From: Rothia mucilaginosa
Lineage (GTDB): Bacteria > Actinomycetota > Actinomycetes > Actinomycetales > Micrococcaceae
Assembly: GCF_001548235.1 (NCBI RefSeq)
Contig: NZ_AP014938.1
Span: 186,001 to 250,000, forward strand
Length of the DNA stretch: 64,000 nt
Reading direction: 5' to 3'
Translations under genes and position numbers: made by a program
The notes under the pieces: generated by a model
The model's input: the letters and a program-made list of their open reading frames with translations, nothing else
What the model was told of the DNA's origin: nothing
Databases searched by the model: none
Shown: piece after piece, positions 1 to 9,150 of the stretch
How the letters are laid out: each line of letters opens with the position of its first letter
How positions within the stretch are numbered: the stretch's first letter is position 1

Positions 1-212
1 GGCTTGTGAATCAGCGGGTGCTTGATGCCATGCTGAGTCGCAACCGCAGTCACCACGCGGGTCAGAGCGTTCGCGTAGGGGCCGGCTGCCTGAGCAGCGT
101 TACGAGCCTTGTTAATGCGGGAGGTCGCGATCATCTCCATCGCCTTGAAGATCTTCTTCATAGACGACGTCGAAGCAATCTTCTGTCGGTAAACCCTAAT
201 CTGGGCTCCCAT
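1..212 (-). CDS. atpG: ATP synthase F1 gamma subunit (partial, N-terminal 70 residues)
   Basis: The rotating central stalk of F1, which couples proton flow through Fo to the alpha/beta catalytic ring. The fragment begins [15 protein letters not shown] and continues with the [20 protein letters not shown] region, the conserved gamma N-terminal helix that inserts into the alpha3beta3 barrel. The ATG at 212 is preceded by AAGGAGAAAGGAAG, a strong ribosome-binding site. The gene runs off the left edge, so about three quarters of the protein is missing from this window. It follows atpA by 75 nt on the same strand, the standard order. Confidence 0.93.
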   Translation of the reverse strand, partial: MGAQIRVYRQKIASTSSMKKIFKAMEMIATSRINKARNAAQAAGPYANALTRVVTAVATQHGIKHPLIHK

Positions 213-238
213 AGAGCTTCCTTTCTCCTTGCTTTCTG

Positions 239-268
239 CCCCGCCCCAGCCTCATAGCTGAGGCGGGG
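239..268. other. Intercistronic hairpin between atpA and atpG
   Basis: A GC-rich inverted repeat lies between the two cistrons: GCCTCA-tagc-TGAGGC, flanked by C-rich and G-rich runs. It has no T-tract, so it more likely protects an mRNA end or tunes the operon than terminates it. Confidence 0.4.
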
Positions 269-287
269 AGAAGGCGAGGACTAATCG

Positions 288-1913
288 CTAACCGATGGTT
301 TCCTGAGTGATGTCGCTATCGCGAGCTGCCTTGTGCTCCTCGTGACCTGCGTCGACGAGGTGGCTGCTGCCCTCAGACTTGAAACCCTGCTTGAAGTCAG
401 CAACTGCGGTCTTCAGCGCGGCAACGGTGTCATCCTCAAGCTTGCCGGAGGAAGCGATATCGGTCAGTACCGAGGTCTTGTGACGCAGGTACTCGATGAA
501 GCCTTCCTCAAAGCGCAGCACGTCGGAAACCTCAATGTCGTCGAGGTGACCGGAGGTACCAGCCCAAATGGAGACAACCTGCTCTTCAACTGCGTACGGG
601 GTGTACTGCGGCTGACGCAGCAGCTCGGTCAGGCGAGAACCGCGGGTCAGCTGTGCCTTGGTAGCGTCGTCCAGGTCGGATGCGAACATTGCGAACGCTT
701 CCATAGCACGGTACTGTGCCAGCTCCAGCTTCAGGGTACCGGAGACCTTCTTCATAGCCTTGGTCTGTGCGGCACCACCAACACGGGAGACGGAGATACC
801 GACGTCGACTGCCGGACGCTGGTTAGCGTTGAACAGGTCGGACTGCAGGAAGATCTGGCCGTCAGTAATGGAGATGACGTTGGTCGGAATGAAGGCGGAA
901 ACGTCGTTTGCCTTGGTCTCAATGATCGGGAAACCGGTCATCGAACCTGCGCCCAGGTCGTCGGAGAGCTTAGCGCAACGCTCCAGCAGGCGGGAGTGCA
1001 GGTAGAAGACGTCACCGGGGTATGCTTCACGTCCCGGCGGGCGGCGCAGCAGCAGGGACACAGCGCGGTATGCTTCTGCCTGCTTCGACAGGTCGTCGAA
1101 GATGATGAGGACGTGCTTGCCACCGTACATCCAGTGCTGGCCGATAGCCGAACCGGTGTAGGGTGCCAGGTACTTGAAGCCTGCTGCGTCGGATGCGGGA
1201 GATGCCACGATGGTGGTGTACTCCAGCGCGCCGCGAGTCTCAAGGGTGTGGCGGACAGCTGCAATGGTGGATGCCTTCTGGCCAACAGCCACATAGATGC
1301 ATCGAACCTGCTTGTTGGGGTCACCCGAAGCCCAGTTGTCCTTCTGGTTCAGAATGGTGTCGATCGCAATAGCGGTCTTACCGGTCTGGCGGTCACCAAT
1401 AATCAGCTGACGCTGACCGCGACCAATCGGAATCATCGAGTCGATTGCCTTCAGACCGGTCTGCAGCGGCTCGTGAACCGACTTACGCTGGGTCACGCCG
1501 GGAGCCTGCAGCTCCAGTGCGCGGCGGCCTTCAGCCTCAATGGGGCCCAGGTCATCGATCGGGTTACCGAGGGGGTCAACAACGCGACCGAGGTACGCGT
1601 CGCCAACGGGCACCGAGAGGACCTCACCGGTGCGGTGTACGACCTGGCCCTCTTCAATACCGGTGAAGTCACCCAGGACAATCACACCAATATTGCGGGT
1701 ATCCAGGTTCTGTGCGAGGCCGAGGGTGCCGTCTTCGAAACGAAGCAGCTCATTCGCCATAACCGAGGGAAGGCCCTCGACACGAGCGATACCGTCGGAG
1801 GCCGATACAACTCGACCCACCTCAACACGTTCTGCATTGCCGGGTTCGTAAGACGCTGCAAACTCGTTCAGCGCATTACGGACATCTTCGGCATTGATGG
1901 TCAGTTCGGCCAT
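288..1913 (-). CDS. atpA: ATP synthase F1 alpha subunit
   Basis: The non-catalytic nucleotide-binding subunit of the F1 hexamer, peripheral on the cytoplasmic side of the membrane. The protein has 541 residues. It contains the N-terminal beta-barrel, Walker A GDRQTGKT at about residues 173-180, and the signature [14 protein letters not shown]. The C-terminus is longer and more polar than in E. coli, as is usual in actinobacteria. An in-frame ATG exists at 1934, but the ATG at 1913 has an upstream AGGGA and yields the normal family start [11 protein letters not shown], so I chose 1913. Confidence 0.96.
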   Translation of the reverse strand: MAELTINAEDVRNALNEFAASYEPGNAERVEVGRVVSASDGIARVEGLPSVMANELLRFEDGTLGLAQNLDTRNIGVIVLGDFTGIEEGQVVHRTGEVLSVPVGDAYLGRVVDPLGNPIDDLGPIEAEGRRALELQAPGVTQRKSVHEPLQTGLKAIDSMIPIGRGQRQLIIGDRQTGKTAIAIDTILNQKDNWASGDPNKQVRCIYVAVGQKASTIAAVRHTLETRGALEYTTIVASPASDAAGFKYLAPYTGSAIGQHWMYGGKHVLIIFDDLSKQAEAYRAVSLLLRRPPGREAYPGDVFYLHSRLLERCAKLSDDLGAGSMTGFPIIETKANDVSAFIPTNVISITDGQIFLQSDLFNANQRPAVDVGISVSRVGGAAQTKAMKKVSGTLKLELAQYRAMEAFAMFASDLDDATKAQLTRGSRLTELLRQPQYTPYAVEEQVVSIWAGTSGHLDDIEVSDVLRFEEGFIEYLRHKTSVLTDIASSGKLEDDTVAALKTAVADFKQGFKSEGSSHLVDAGHEEHKAARDSDITQETIG

Positions 1914-2100
1914 CTTGTGTCCCTGCTCTCTCATTGTGGTTGCATTCCGTCAACGGAACCAACCGAAACTTGCAATTCGGGTTGAACGGGCGGGCAATGC
2001 CACTGCTTCTGCGAAGGAGGCATCTGCCACGCACCCGCTACCCGAGGTATCTTCTAAATCACCGTTGCGACGAACGGTTCAGCGTCGCTAGCTTGAGCCG

Positions 2101-2913
2101 CTAGCCGATGGAACGAGCCAGGTCGGACATGCGGGTCTCGACGGTACCGTCGATCACCTCGTCGCCCACCTGAACACGCAGACCGCCCAGAACGGCGGGG
2201 TCCACCGAAACGTCGAGCTTCAGCTCACGGCCGTACACGGCGTTGAGCGCGCGACCGAGACGTTCAAGCTGTGCCTGCGACAGCGCAATCGCGCTAGTTA
2301 CTCGCGCAATGTAACGGTTCTGTCGCGTGACGATGATTTCTGCGAACTCATCGGCTACCCGTGCAGCGTGACGGCCGCGGGGGTTGGAGCCAACTCGTTC
2401 GAGCAGAAGCACACCTTCGGCGGTGGTGGCGGGGCCACCGAGCGCCACGGCGAGCTTCTTCTTTGCTTCTTTGCTTGCCTGATGGTCGGACAGCGCTTCC
2501 TGCGCCTGAGCGTTGGAATCAACGGTACGCACAAAGGTGAGTAGTTCGTTGAGTACCTCGTCCAGGGCGTCCACGCCACCGCGAGACTGAGCCGATGCGG
2601 TCACGGCGAGCACTGCTGCACGCTCCAGGGCGTTCGCCAGATCAGCATCATCAGACCAGCGCTGAGCCACCGCATTGGTGAACACAGCCATAGCCTGAGA
2701 AGAGATCTTGCCGCCGAAGACGGTGTTAGCGATACCCTGACGTGCTGCTGCATCACGCGAAGAATCGGTGACAGCACGGCGCAGGGTGCCGTTGTGGTCG
2801 AGAACATCAACCACAGCGAAAAGCTCGCTCGCCAGGTTCAGGGGCTGCAGGGAAGCGTGAGCTTCCAGCACCTCTTCCACCTTGCTCAGTGATTCAGTAG
2901 ATACTCCTGCCAT
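2101..2913 (-). CDS. atpH: ATP synthase F1 delta subunit
   Basis: The peripheral-stalk subunit linking Fo b to the top of F1. It has 270 residues, longer than the roughly 180 of E. coli delta but normal for actinobacteria. The C-terminal part (RVTSAIALSQAQLERLGRAL, then LGGLRVQVGDEVIDGTV) is the conserved delta/OSCP signature. Its ATG overlaps the atpF stop as TAATG, so translation is probably coupled. The ribosome-binding site is weak, which fits coupling. It lies 187 nt upstream of atpA. Confidence 0.95.
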   Translation of the reverse strand: MAGVSTESLSKVEEVLEAHASLQPLNLASELFAVVDVLDHNGTLRRAVTDSSRDAAARQGIANTVFGGKISSQAMAVFTNAVAQRWSDDADLANALERAAVLAVTASAQSRGGVDALDEVLNELLTFVRTVDSNAQAQEALSDHQASKEAKKKLAVALGGPATTAEGVLLLERVGSNPRGRHAARVADEFAEIIVTRQNRYIARVTSAIALSQAQLERLGRALNAVYGRELKLDVSVDPAVLGGLRVQVGDEVIDGTVETRMSDLARSIG

Positions 2914-3470
2914 TACCGAGCCGCACCTGCGTTCTGCTTCTCGGTTTCAAGGTCAGCAAGAAAACGATCTACCACACGGGCCGATCGCTCATCATCGTTG
3001 AGGGCTTCGCCCACAATCTTGCCGGCAAGGGTCGTAGCAAGAGTGCCAACCTCGGAACGGAGGGACACTGCTGCTGCCGCACGCTCTGCCTCGATAGCCT
3101 TTGCTGCATTATCGCTAATGCGCTGAGCCTCAGCGGTTGCACGCTCGCGAGCATCGGCAATGATTGCCTCGCCCTCTGCGCGTGCCTCTTCACGAATCTT
3201 CTGAGCCTCCAGTCGAGCGCTTTCGAGCTGCTGGGTGTACTCATCGCGAGCCGCTGCAGCCTCTGCCTGTGCCTTCTCGGCCTTGGCAAGGCCACCTTCG
3301 ATTGCTTCCTTACGGTCCTGGTAGATCTTCTCGAACGCCGGGACAACGTACTTAGCAACGATGTAGTAGAGGATCAGGAATCCGATGAGGGTAATGACAA
3401 TTTCCCCGACGTCGGGAATCAGGGGGTTCGAAGTTGCCTCCGCTCCCCCTTCGCTTGCCAGATAAATCAT
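2913..3470 (-). CDS. atpF: ATP synthase Fo b subunit
   Basis: The membrane-anchored stator of ATP synthase. It has 185 residues: one N-terminal transmembrane helix at about residues 22-42 (GEIVITLIGFLILYYIVAKYVV), then a long charged Ala/Glu/Arg helix (EAIEGGLAKAEKAQAEAAA onward) typical of the dimeric b coiled coil. It follows atpE by about 50 nt and overlaps atpH by one base. Confidence 0.95.
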   Translation of the reverse strand: MIYLASEGGAEATSNPLIPDVGEIVITLIGFLILYYIVAKYVVPAFEKIYQDRKEAIEGGLAKAEKAQAEAAAARDEYTQQLESARLEAQKIREEARAEGEAIIADARERATAEAQRISDNAAKAIEAERAAAAVSLRSEVGTLATTLAGKIVGEALNDDERSARVVDRFLADLETEKQNAGAAR

Positions 3471-3521
3471 GGAGGGAATCCTGTTCTATGGGATGGGTCG
3501 TTTAGGATGTGGCAGAGCCGG

Positions 3522-3725
3522 TTACTTGATGAAGACGAGAACCAGGCCCAGAATTGCCAGTGCCTCGACCAGTGCGAAGCCCAGGAACAGCATGGGCTGC
3601 AGGGTCTTCTGGGACTCGGGCTGACGAGCAACGCTGGTCATGTATGCCGCGAAGATCAGACCCACGCCGATGCCGCCGCCAATAGCTGCCAGACCGTAGC
3701 CAACCGCAGTGATGGAACCAACCAT
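3522..3725 (-). CDS. atpE: ATP synthase Fo c subunit (proteolipid ring)
   Basis: The proton-carrying c-ring subunit. It has 67 residues in two transmembrane hairpin helices: a Gly-rich helix ([15 protein letters not shown]), a polar RQPE loop (ARQPESQ), and a second helix with the proton-binding Glu in [10 protein letters not shown]. An ATG at 3740 is in frame, but the ATG at 3725 is preceded by GAAAGGA at good spacing and gives the usual start [11 protein letters not shown]. It sits between atpB and atpF. Confidence 0.96.
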   Translation of the reverse strand: MVGSITAVGYGLAAIGGGIGVGLIFAAYMTSVARQPESQKTLQPMLFLGFALVEALAILGLVLVFIK

Positions 3726-3868
3726 TATTTTTCCTTTCAACAGTGTTCGACCGGGAACATACCCGGACCGAACAGAGTTTGATTTGAGTTAATAGCCCGC
3801 ACAGTGAACGTGTGGGTTGCTTTATTCACGCCCAATGACGAACGCGAAAACCTAAAAAACTAGAGAGT

Positions 3869-4660
3869 TTAGTGTCCCTCGGAAACCGAGCCCTGCAGGT
3901 ACACAGCCAGCAGTAGAGCGAACACATAAGCCTGGATGCACTGAATCATGAATTCCAGGAAGTACAGGAACATGCCCAGAGCACCGGGAGCAATAGCGGC
4001 CAGGTAGCCGATGCCGCCCAGAGTCTCAACCATGTAGGTCACCATGCTGGATGCAACCATCAGCGCCAGGTGACCACCGAACATGGTCGCGAAGAGACGC
4101 AGCGCGTGAGTTGCGGGACGAATCAGCAGGTTCGAGAAGAACTCGATCGGGATCAGGATGGGGTAAATCCACACCGGCAGACCCGAAGGCATGGTGATGT
4201 CCTTGAAGAAGCCGCCCAGGCCCTTGCGCTTGATACCAACGCCAACCCAGGTCAGGTACGCTACGCCAGCCAGTGCGTAGGCGCTACCGGGGTGGGAGAA
4301 GGAGGGCAGCTGAACAAACGGAATCGAACCGAAGAGGTTGTTCACCAGAACGAAGAAGAAGGAGGCGAACAGAATCGGCACGAAAGGCTTGTAGTGCTGT
4401 ACGCCCAGGGTTTCCTTACCGAGGGAGTTACGAGCAAACATGTAGCCAGACTCAGCGATGAACTGAGTCTTGCCGGGAACCATGGCGCGCTTACGTGCTG
4501 CGGTGAGGAAGAAGACCGCGATAATCACCACGGACAGCAGAATCAGTACGTTCTGCTTACCGAAAGCGAAATCACCAATGGTGAAGAAGGGGGGCAGATG
4601 CATGTCTTCGGGGGTCGGCGGCACATAGGCTTCCGCGAGGATCAACCCGTTCTCGATCAA
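3869..4660 (-). CDS. atpB: ATP synthase Fo a subunit
   Basis: The stator proton channel that works against the c-ring. It has 263 residues and several transmembrane helices. The conserved helix NLLIRPATHALRLFATMFGGH carries the essential Arg, and the C-terminal helices contain the expected FMIQCIQAYVFALL. No ATG fits. A TTG at 4660 is preceded by AAGAAAGGA at about 6 nt and is the best start; an upstream TTG at 4693 would add 11 residues but lacks a ribosome-binding site. The product begins ...IENGLILAEAYVPPTPED. Confidence 0.9.
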   Translation of the reverse strand: MIENGLILAEAYVPPTPEDMHLPPFFTIGDFAFGKQNVLILLSVVIIAVFFLTAARKRAMVPGKTQFIAESGYMFARNSLGKETLGVQHYKPFVPILFASFFFVLVNNLFGSIPFVQLPSFSHPGSAYALAGVAYLTWVGVGIKRKGLGGFFKDITMPSGLPVWIYPILIPIEFFSNLLIRPATHALRLFATMFGGHLALMVASSMVTYMVETLGGIGYLAAIAPGALGMFLYFLEFMIQCIQAYVFALLLAVYLQGSVSEGH

Positions 4661-4746
4661 AGCAAGTCCTTTCTTGCTACTAGTGGCTATCAAGAGCCCA
4701 TGTCTGCCTCTAAGCGACTGACATGCTAACTACATGGATGAATGTG

Positions 4747-4781
4747 TGACCTAGCGGTCCGCGTTCAATGACCTAGCGGTC
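4747..4781. repeat. 13-nt direct repeat spanning the stop codon of the AtpZ-like gene
   Basis: TGACCTAGCGGTC occurs exactly at 4747-4759 and again at 4769-4781. The second copy contains the stop codon of the gene ending at 4773. It belongs to a recurring pattern of stop-codon duplications in this window. Confidence 0.85.
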
Positions 4782-5033
4782 TTTATTCTGCCTGGTCATG
4801 TGGGTAAAGACGAGGGTCAGACCTCCGACAGCGCCAATCAAGACGCCAACCCACACCAGCCAGGTGGTGGAGAAGACCAGGTCACCGAGGTAACCGATGC
4901 CTCCCCACACTGCTACACCGATGATCAGATAGAGAATCGACATGACTGCGCCGGAGAGACCTCCGTCAGATACCAATTCTCCGGTAGTGCGGAGCTTTTT
5001 ATCTCCGTCCCACCATTTCTTCTCTTCGGCCAA
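4773..5033 (-). CDS. Small two-helix membrane protein, AtpZ/AtpI-like
   Basis: An 86-residue protein with a charged N-terminus (MAEEKKWWDGDKKLRTTGELV) and two transmembrane helices joined by the short loop YLGDLVFSTTW, ending in a charged tail. This matches the small ATP-synthase-associated AtpZ/AtpI-type proteins encoded beside atpB, thought to assist c-ring assembly or ion supply. The start is TTG at 5033 with GAAAGGA upstream. It lies between the larger AtpI-like gene and atpB. Placement in the family rests on topology and context, not on a catalytic motif. Confidence 0.72.
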   Translation of the reverse strand: MAEEKKWWDGDKKLRTTGELVSDGGLSGAVMSILYLIIGVAVWGGIGYLGDLVFSTTWLVWVGVLIGAVGGLTLVFTHMTRQNKDR

Positions 5034-5061
5034 ACGTATTTCCTTTCAAACACCGATCGCG

Positions 5062-5634
5062 TTACCGACCATGGTCTTCTAGATCGGTGTCGAAGTATAG
5101 AATTCTCAGTCGTGCGATGCTGACTGTTTCAATAACAATCCACAGAATCACGCCGGTACATGCGCCTGCGAGAGTCCAACCGTGCCTCAAGTTCTCGGGG
5201 AACGGCACAAACATCAATACCAAACCGAGTAGGGCAATCTTCACGAGGTAGCTCACCACCAGCGATTTGGGTACACCCCAGTCGAAAATGGGAGCAACCA
5301 ACATAACTAATACGCCCAGAGTGAAGCATATATAGATTATCAGAAAGCCCAATGTTATTCCTAGCGCGCCCACAGGGCCCGCAAACAGGTACGCACTCAT
5401 CATACCGCCCAACCAAGCCAGCAGAGAGTAAGCCGATACCCTGTAGAACAAAAATTTCCAGGAAAGCTCCTGGCTCTCAAAAGAAGAGGCCTTCAAACCT
5501 GCTTGAGCGCGCTCTCGGCGGCGTTTCTGCTGCCGCCTACGTTCCGCCGGCGGATACCACAGAACGTCCACCACGCGCCTCCAGAGAGGCTCAGCAGGAA
5601 CCTCAGCCGAAGGTTTAGAGTGTTCAGAAGTCAT
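5062..5634 (-). CDS. atpI: AtpI-like integral membrane protein
   Basis: A 190-residue protein. The basic cytoplasmic N-terminus (ERRRQQKRRRERAQ) is followed by four predicted transmembrane helices at about 65-180. Position immediately upstream of the ATP synthase genes and this topology match the actinobacterial AtpI family; the M. tuberculosis counterpart sits between rfe and atpB. AtpI is thought to act in c-ring assembly. Its ATG overlaps the stop of the WecA-type gene as TAATG, so the transferase and the ATP synthase genes form one transcription unit. Confidence 0.75.
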   Translation of the reverse strand: MTSEHSKPSAEVPAEPLWRRVVDVLWYPPAERRRQQKRRRERAQAGLKASSFESQELSWKFLFYRVSAYSLLAWLGGMMSAYLFAGPVGALGITLGFLIIYICFTLGVLVMLVAPIFDWGVPKSLVVSYLVKIALLGLVLMFVPFPENLRHGWTLAGACTGVILWIVIETVSIARLRILYFDTDLEDHGR

Positions 5635-6938
5635 TAGTGTTTCTCCCCACGGTTTCGATGAGAAGACGGCTGAATAGAGGAATGAGCAGCAGAGGAGCGA
5701 GCAGTAGAAGAGCCGTCTGCACGGTCTTTCACAGAATCCGGCATAATCGGCTCCGGATGCAACGAGGTCGGCTCCACATTCTCAGGAGTCGCCGGAACAC
5801 CAGTTGCAGAAGTCAACGAACCGGTAGCAGGCTCCGAAACAGTCTTCTTCGCCTCAGGAGCTGACGTCTCAGGAGTCGAGGCAAAACGCTTCGACAAATC
5901 AATCGCAGAAGTAGGAGCCTCGCCGCCAAAGAGCTGCGGCATACGCAGATACACGACCAACACGGCAAGAGCCACCAGCACCACGCCCACGGTCGCCACA
6001 ACAGATCCCGCAGTGTACAGGTCAGACGCAAACGCCAACAGCACCCACACCAAAATGGTCGTACCCGTCACCACGGCGGTCGAACCAAGGTGGCTGAAAC
6101 CAACATCCGTCAGACGCTGATACGTGTGAGTACGGTGCGGCTTATACCACTGCTCCCCCGCCATAAAACGACGGAACAGAGTCGTACCCGCATCCGCAAG
6201 GTAGGTCACCAGCGGAGCAAAAGACAGCAGGAACGGAACATCCGCAAACCACGCACCCACAGCCATCGTGCCCAGCGCCGCACCCAAAACATAAGAACCC
6301 GCGTCGCCCAAAAACACGTTCTTACCGGGGCGCACATTCCACGGCAGGAACGCCGCAAAAGCACCGGCAACAGCCACACCGGCCAACGCCAGCCACGGCA
6401 GGTTCACCATCCAGCCGGTCAGCGCATACGCCAAACCAGCCACCAGGCCGTGAGCACCAGAAATGCCGTTAATGCCGTCCATAAAGTTCGCCACGTTAAT
6501 GTAACCGGCAATAAAAATCGCACCCAAAACCAGCAGCAGAATGTTCGTGCCCTGCACCGTCGCAAAGCTTACGCTCACCAGAAGACCAATGACCAACTGC
6601 AGGCCCGCACGACGCACAATGCTCACGCCGCGAATATCCTCCAGCCAGCCCAGGGCAAGAGCGCACAGAATCGCCGCGGCAATCGTCACCGCCAGCTGCA
6701 AAGACTCAGAAGAACGGTACGTCCAGCCAAACAAAGTAGCCGCCACAAACGCCAGCAAAGTCGCTGTAGCAGTCGCCAAACCCATACCGCGGTAGGTCGG
6801 AGCAGTATGCGAAGAACGCTCATTAGGAACATCCACCATATTGTTGCGGTGCAAAATCGGGCGCACCGCAAACGGCAAAAGGGCACCCAAAACAAAAGCA
6901 AGAGCAAAAATACTCAACAGCTCAGAAAAGGAGGTCAT
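5634..6938 (-). CDS. wecA: WecA/Rfe-type polyprenyl-phosphate GlcNAc-1-phosphate transferase
   Basis: A polytopic membrane enzyme of the MraY/WecA family (glycosyltransferase family 4), which transfers a sugar-1-phosphate from a UDP-sugar to polyprenyl phosphate to start cell-wall polymer synthesis. Visible signatures are VDVPNERSSHTAPTYRGMG near residue 35, NFMDGINGISGAHG near 150, the metal-site motif FLGDAGSYVLGA and HRTHTYQRL. Residues beyond about 330 form a polar Ser/Ala/Pro/Glu tail not needed by the family. The ATG at 6938 follows GGAG. It heads the ATP synthase operon. The exact substrate (GlcNAc or another HexNAc) is inferred. Confidence 0.85.
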   Translation of the reverse strand: MTSFSELLSIFALAFVLGALLPFAVRPILHRNNMVDVPNERSSHTAPTYRGMGLATATATLLAFVAATLFGWTYRSSESLQLAVTIAAAILCALALGWLEDIRGVSIVRRAGLQLVIGLLVSVSFATVQGTNILLLVLGAIFIAGYINVANFMDGINGISGAHGLVAGLAYALTGWMVNLPWLALAGVAVAGAFAAFLPWNVRPGKNVFLGDAGSYVLGAALGTMAVGAWFADVPFLLSFAPLVTYLADAGTTLFRRFMAGEQWYKPHRTHTYQRLTDVGFSHLGSTAVVTGTTILVWVLLAFASDLYTAGSVVATVGVVLVALAVLVVYLRMPQLFGGEAPTSAIDLSKRFASTPETSAPEAKKTVSEPATGSLTSATGVPATPENVEPTSLHPEPIMPDSVKDRADGSSTARSSAAHSSIQPSSHRNRGEKH

Positions 6939-7135
6939 ACCAGCTCCAAGGCATTGGCACCGTCGAAGCTGGAACCAAACTCCAGAATCGCGGCTAAGGG
7001 ACGATATGTGTGTAGTGTGTGTTTACTTCGTATTCTATAGAACTCTTCTGAAGCCCGGGGCTAAACGTTACAGAATCTCTCCATACGCTCCGCATATTCT
7101 GCGTCCTGAAATGTTCTACACCGAGAAAGGGAAAA

Positions 7136-7178
7136 ACACCGGATGCCGCACCCGCCACGCAAGTGCAGCATCCGGTGT
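7136..7178 (-). terminator. Intrinsic terminator of the glycan operon
   Basis: The perfect 11-bp stem ACACCGGATGC / GCATCCGGTGT is followed on the minus strand by a TTTTT run. It lies just downstream of the CapD-like gene. Confidence 0.85.
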
Positions 7179-7191
7179 CATTCCGTAAAGA

Positions 7192-9150
7192 TTAGAACGT
7201 CTGTGCATCCGCCAGAGTACGCGGATCAGGGGCACGCTCCAGGCCATGACGCTCATAGCCGCTGTGCTCCCGATAGTTCTGAATCCACCGCTCATAATCG
7301 AGCTCATCAGGGTCAAGTGCCGGGGCACTCGACCGGGAAATATACCGGTTCTCCTCACTCGGTACCAGCTTCTCGGTACCGCCGAAGAGAGTCTCATCCA
7401 GCTTCTCACCCTTGCGAAGACCAATCTCCTTGATCTCCACGTCATACCGCTCATATGCCTGGCGCATCGCCTTCGCAACGTCCAGAATCTTGACCGGCTG
7501 GCCCATGTCCAGCACCATGACCTCGCCCGGGCGACCAATTGCACCGGCAAGCATCACCAGCAGGCAGGCATCGGTAATCAGCATGAAGTAACGGGTCGCG
7601 CGCTTATCCGTCAGGGTAATCGGACCACCCGAAAGAATCTGCTTCGTAAAGAGCGGCTTAATCGAACCGCGCGAACCAAACACGTTACCGAAACGAACCG
7701 ACACGTAAGTGTTGCCGGTCTTCTCGCCAAAGTACGCGGTCAGACGCTCCGCCACGCGCTTGGACTGGCCCAGTGCAGTCTTCGGGTCCGCAGCTTTATC
7801 GGTCGAAACATTCACGAAGGTCTTTACGCCCACCGCCTCCGCGGCACGCAGCACGTTGAGGGTACCCAGAGAGTTCGTCTTCCACGCCTCCTGCGGGTAC
7901 GCCTCCAGCGCCGACACATGCTTCAAAGCCGCAGCGTGGAACACCACCTCGGGGCGACGCTCACGGAAAATCTCCAGCAGATTATCGCCCTCACGAATAT
8001 CAGCCAGAATAATGCGGTCATCGTCCAGGCTCGATTCGTGAGTAATCGAAACCTTCGTCTCCATCAGCAGAGTCTCATCATGATCAAGCATCATGAGGGT
8101 CTCAGGCTCAAACTCGCTAATCTGACGGCACAGCTCAGAACCAATCGAACCGCCCGCACCCGTGACCAGCACGCGCTTACCGTGCAGATACGAACGCAGA
8201 ATATCGCGGTCAATATCGTAGTTAATCTCGCCACGAATCACGCGCATCAGGTCGTTATCGCTCGCGGTAATCAGACGCTCACCCATCAGGCGAGCATTCG
8301 CGCTACTAATACGCTGAACCTCAACCTTAAGCTTACGCATGCGGTTGCAGAAGGACTCGAAGTAATCCTCCGGCATATCCGAAATCGTCACCAGAATCTT
8401 ACGGGTACCCGACTCACGAATCACCTGCTCCAGCTCGCGGTACGTCGTAATCACCGAAATGCCGTGGAACTTCGTACCAGCCTTCAGCTGGTCATCGTCG
8501 AAGACCGCAACCGGGCGAAGCTTCGCCTCCTCATCATGCAGCATCGAATCCATGACCATGCCGCCAATAAAACCGGCACCGTACACAATCACCGGCTCAC
8601 CGGTCAGCTCACGCACCGCACCGCGCTCAGTGTACACACGCTTCGCCATACGGGCACCAGCCATCATAATCAGGCTAAATGCCGCCGCAATCGCAGGCAC
8701 ACTATGCGGGATATGCGGCAGACCCAGCAGCTCATCCACAAAGGAGAAAGCAGTCAACGCCGCGCCCGCACTCAAAGCAGCCGCACCGGCACGCCATGAC
8801 TCGTCAAACGAACCGTACGAATACACGCCGTTATAAATCTTCACGCCCGCCAGACCAATAGCCAGATGCAACACCACAGCCAAAGTAGCGGTCATCGTCA
8901 ACGACGCCGGGTGAATAATATCGAACACCGAGCCGTTACTGAGCAACACACTATAGCGGAGCATATATGCGAACAAAACCGCCAGCAGCCACGCGCTCGA
9001 ATCAATCAGAGCCTGCGCAATCAGCCACCACGGCTTACGCTCATACAGGCGGTTCACCAGCATCGTGCCGGAGTCACCTTCCGTCACCATCGTGCCGCGC
9101 TGAGCAGCCTTCTGCATCACCACATGAGCGTGAGGTTTCAACTGAGCCAC
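7192..9150 (-). CDS. Membrane-bound nucleotide-sugar 4,6-dehydratase/epimerase (FlaA1/CapD/PglF type)
   Basis: A 652-residue protein with four N-terminal transmembrane helices (about 40-165), a first Rossmann-like domain (VIVYGAGFIGGMVMDSML), and a C-terminal extended-SDR catalytic domain starting VLVTGAGGSIGSELCRQI. The family uses UDP-GlcNAc or a similar sugar and makes deoxy-amino sugars for surface glycans. The GTG start at 9150 overlaps the stop of the glycosyltransferase gene (TAGTG), so the two are translationally coupled and likely act in one pathway. The catalytic triad was not traced in detail; the exact product sugar is unknown. Confidence 0.85.
   Translation of the reverse strand: MAQLKPHAHVVMQKAAQRGTMVTEGDSGTMLVNRLYERKPWWLIAQALIDSSAWLLAVLFAYMLRYSVLLSNGSVFDIIHPASLTMTATLAVVLHLAIGLAGVKIYNGVYSYGSFDESWRAGAAALSAGAALTAFSFVDELLGLPHIPHSVPAIAAAFSLIMMAGARMAKRVYTERGAVRELTGEPVIVYGAGFIGGMVMDSMLHDEEAKLRPVAVFDDDQLKAGTKFHGISVITTYRELEQVIRESGTRKILVTISDMPEDYFESFCNRMRKLKVEVQRISSANARLMGERLITASDNDLMRVIRGEINYDIDRDILRSYLHGKRVLVTGAGGSIGSELCRQISEFEPETLMMLDHDETLLMETKVSITHESSLDDDRIILADIREGDNLLEIFRERRPEVVFHAAALKHVSALEAYPQEAWKTNSLGTLNVLRAAEAVGVKTFVNVSTDKAADPKTALGQSKRVAERLTAYFGEKTGNTYVSVRFGNVFGSRGSIKPLFTKQILSGGPITLTDKRATRYFMLITDACLLVMLAGAIGRPGEVMVLDMGQPVKILDVAKAMRQAYERYDVEIKEIGLRKGEKLDETLFGGTEKLVPSEENRYISRSSAPALDPDELDYERWIQNYREHSGYERHGLERAPDPRTLADAQTF

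Noticed and set aside
333..1985. Long open frame antisense to atpA (550 codons)
   Set aside because: It mirrors a certain atpA gene; long antisense frames are expected in GC-rich coding DNA. No ribosome-binding site or protein-like features.
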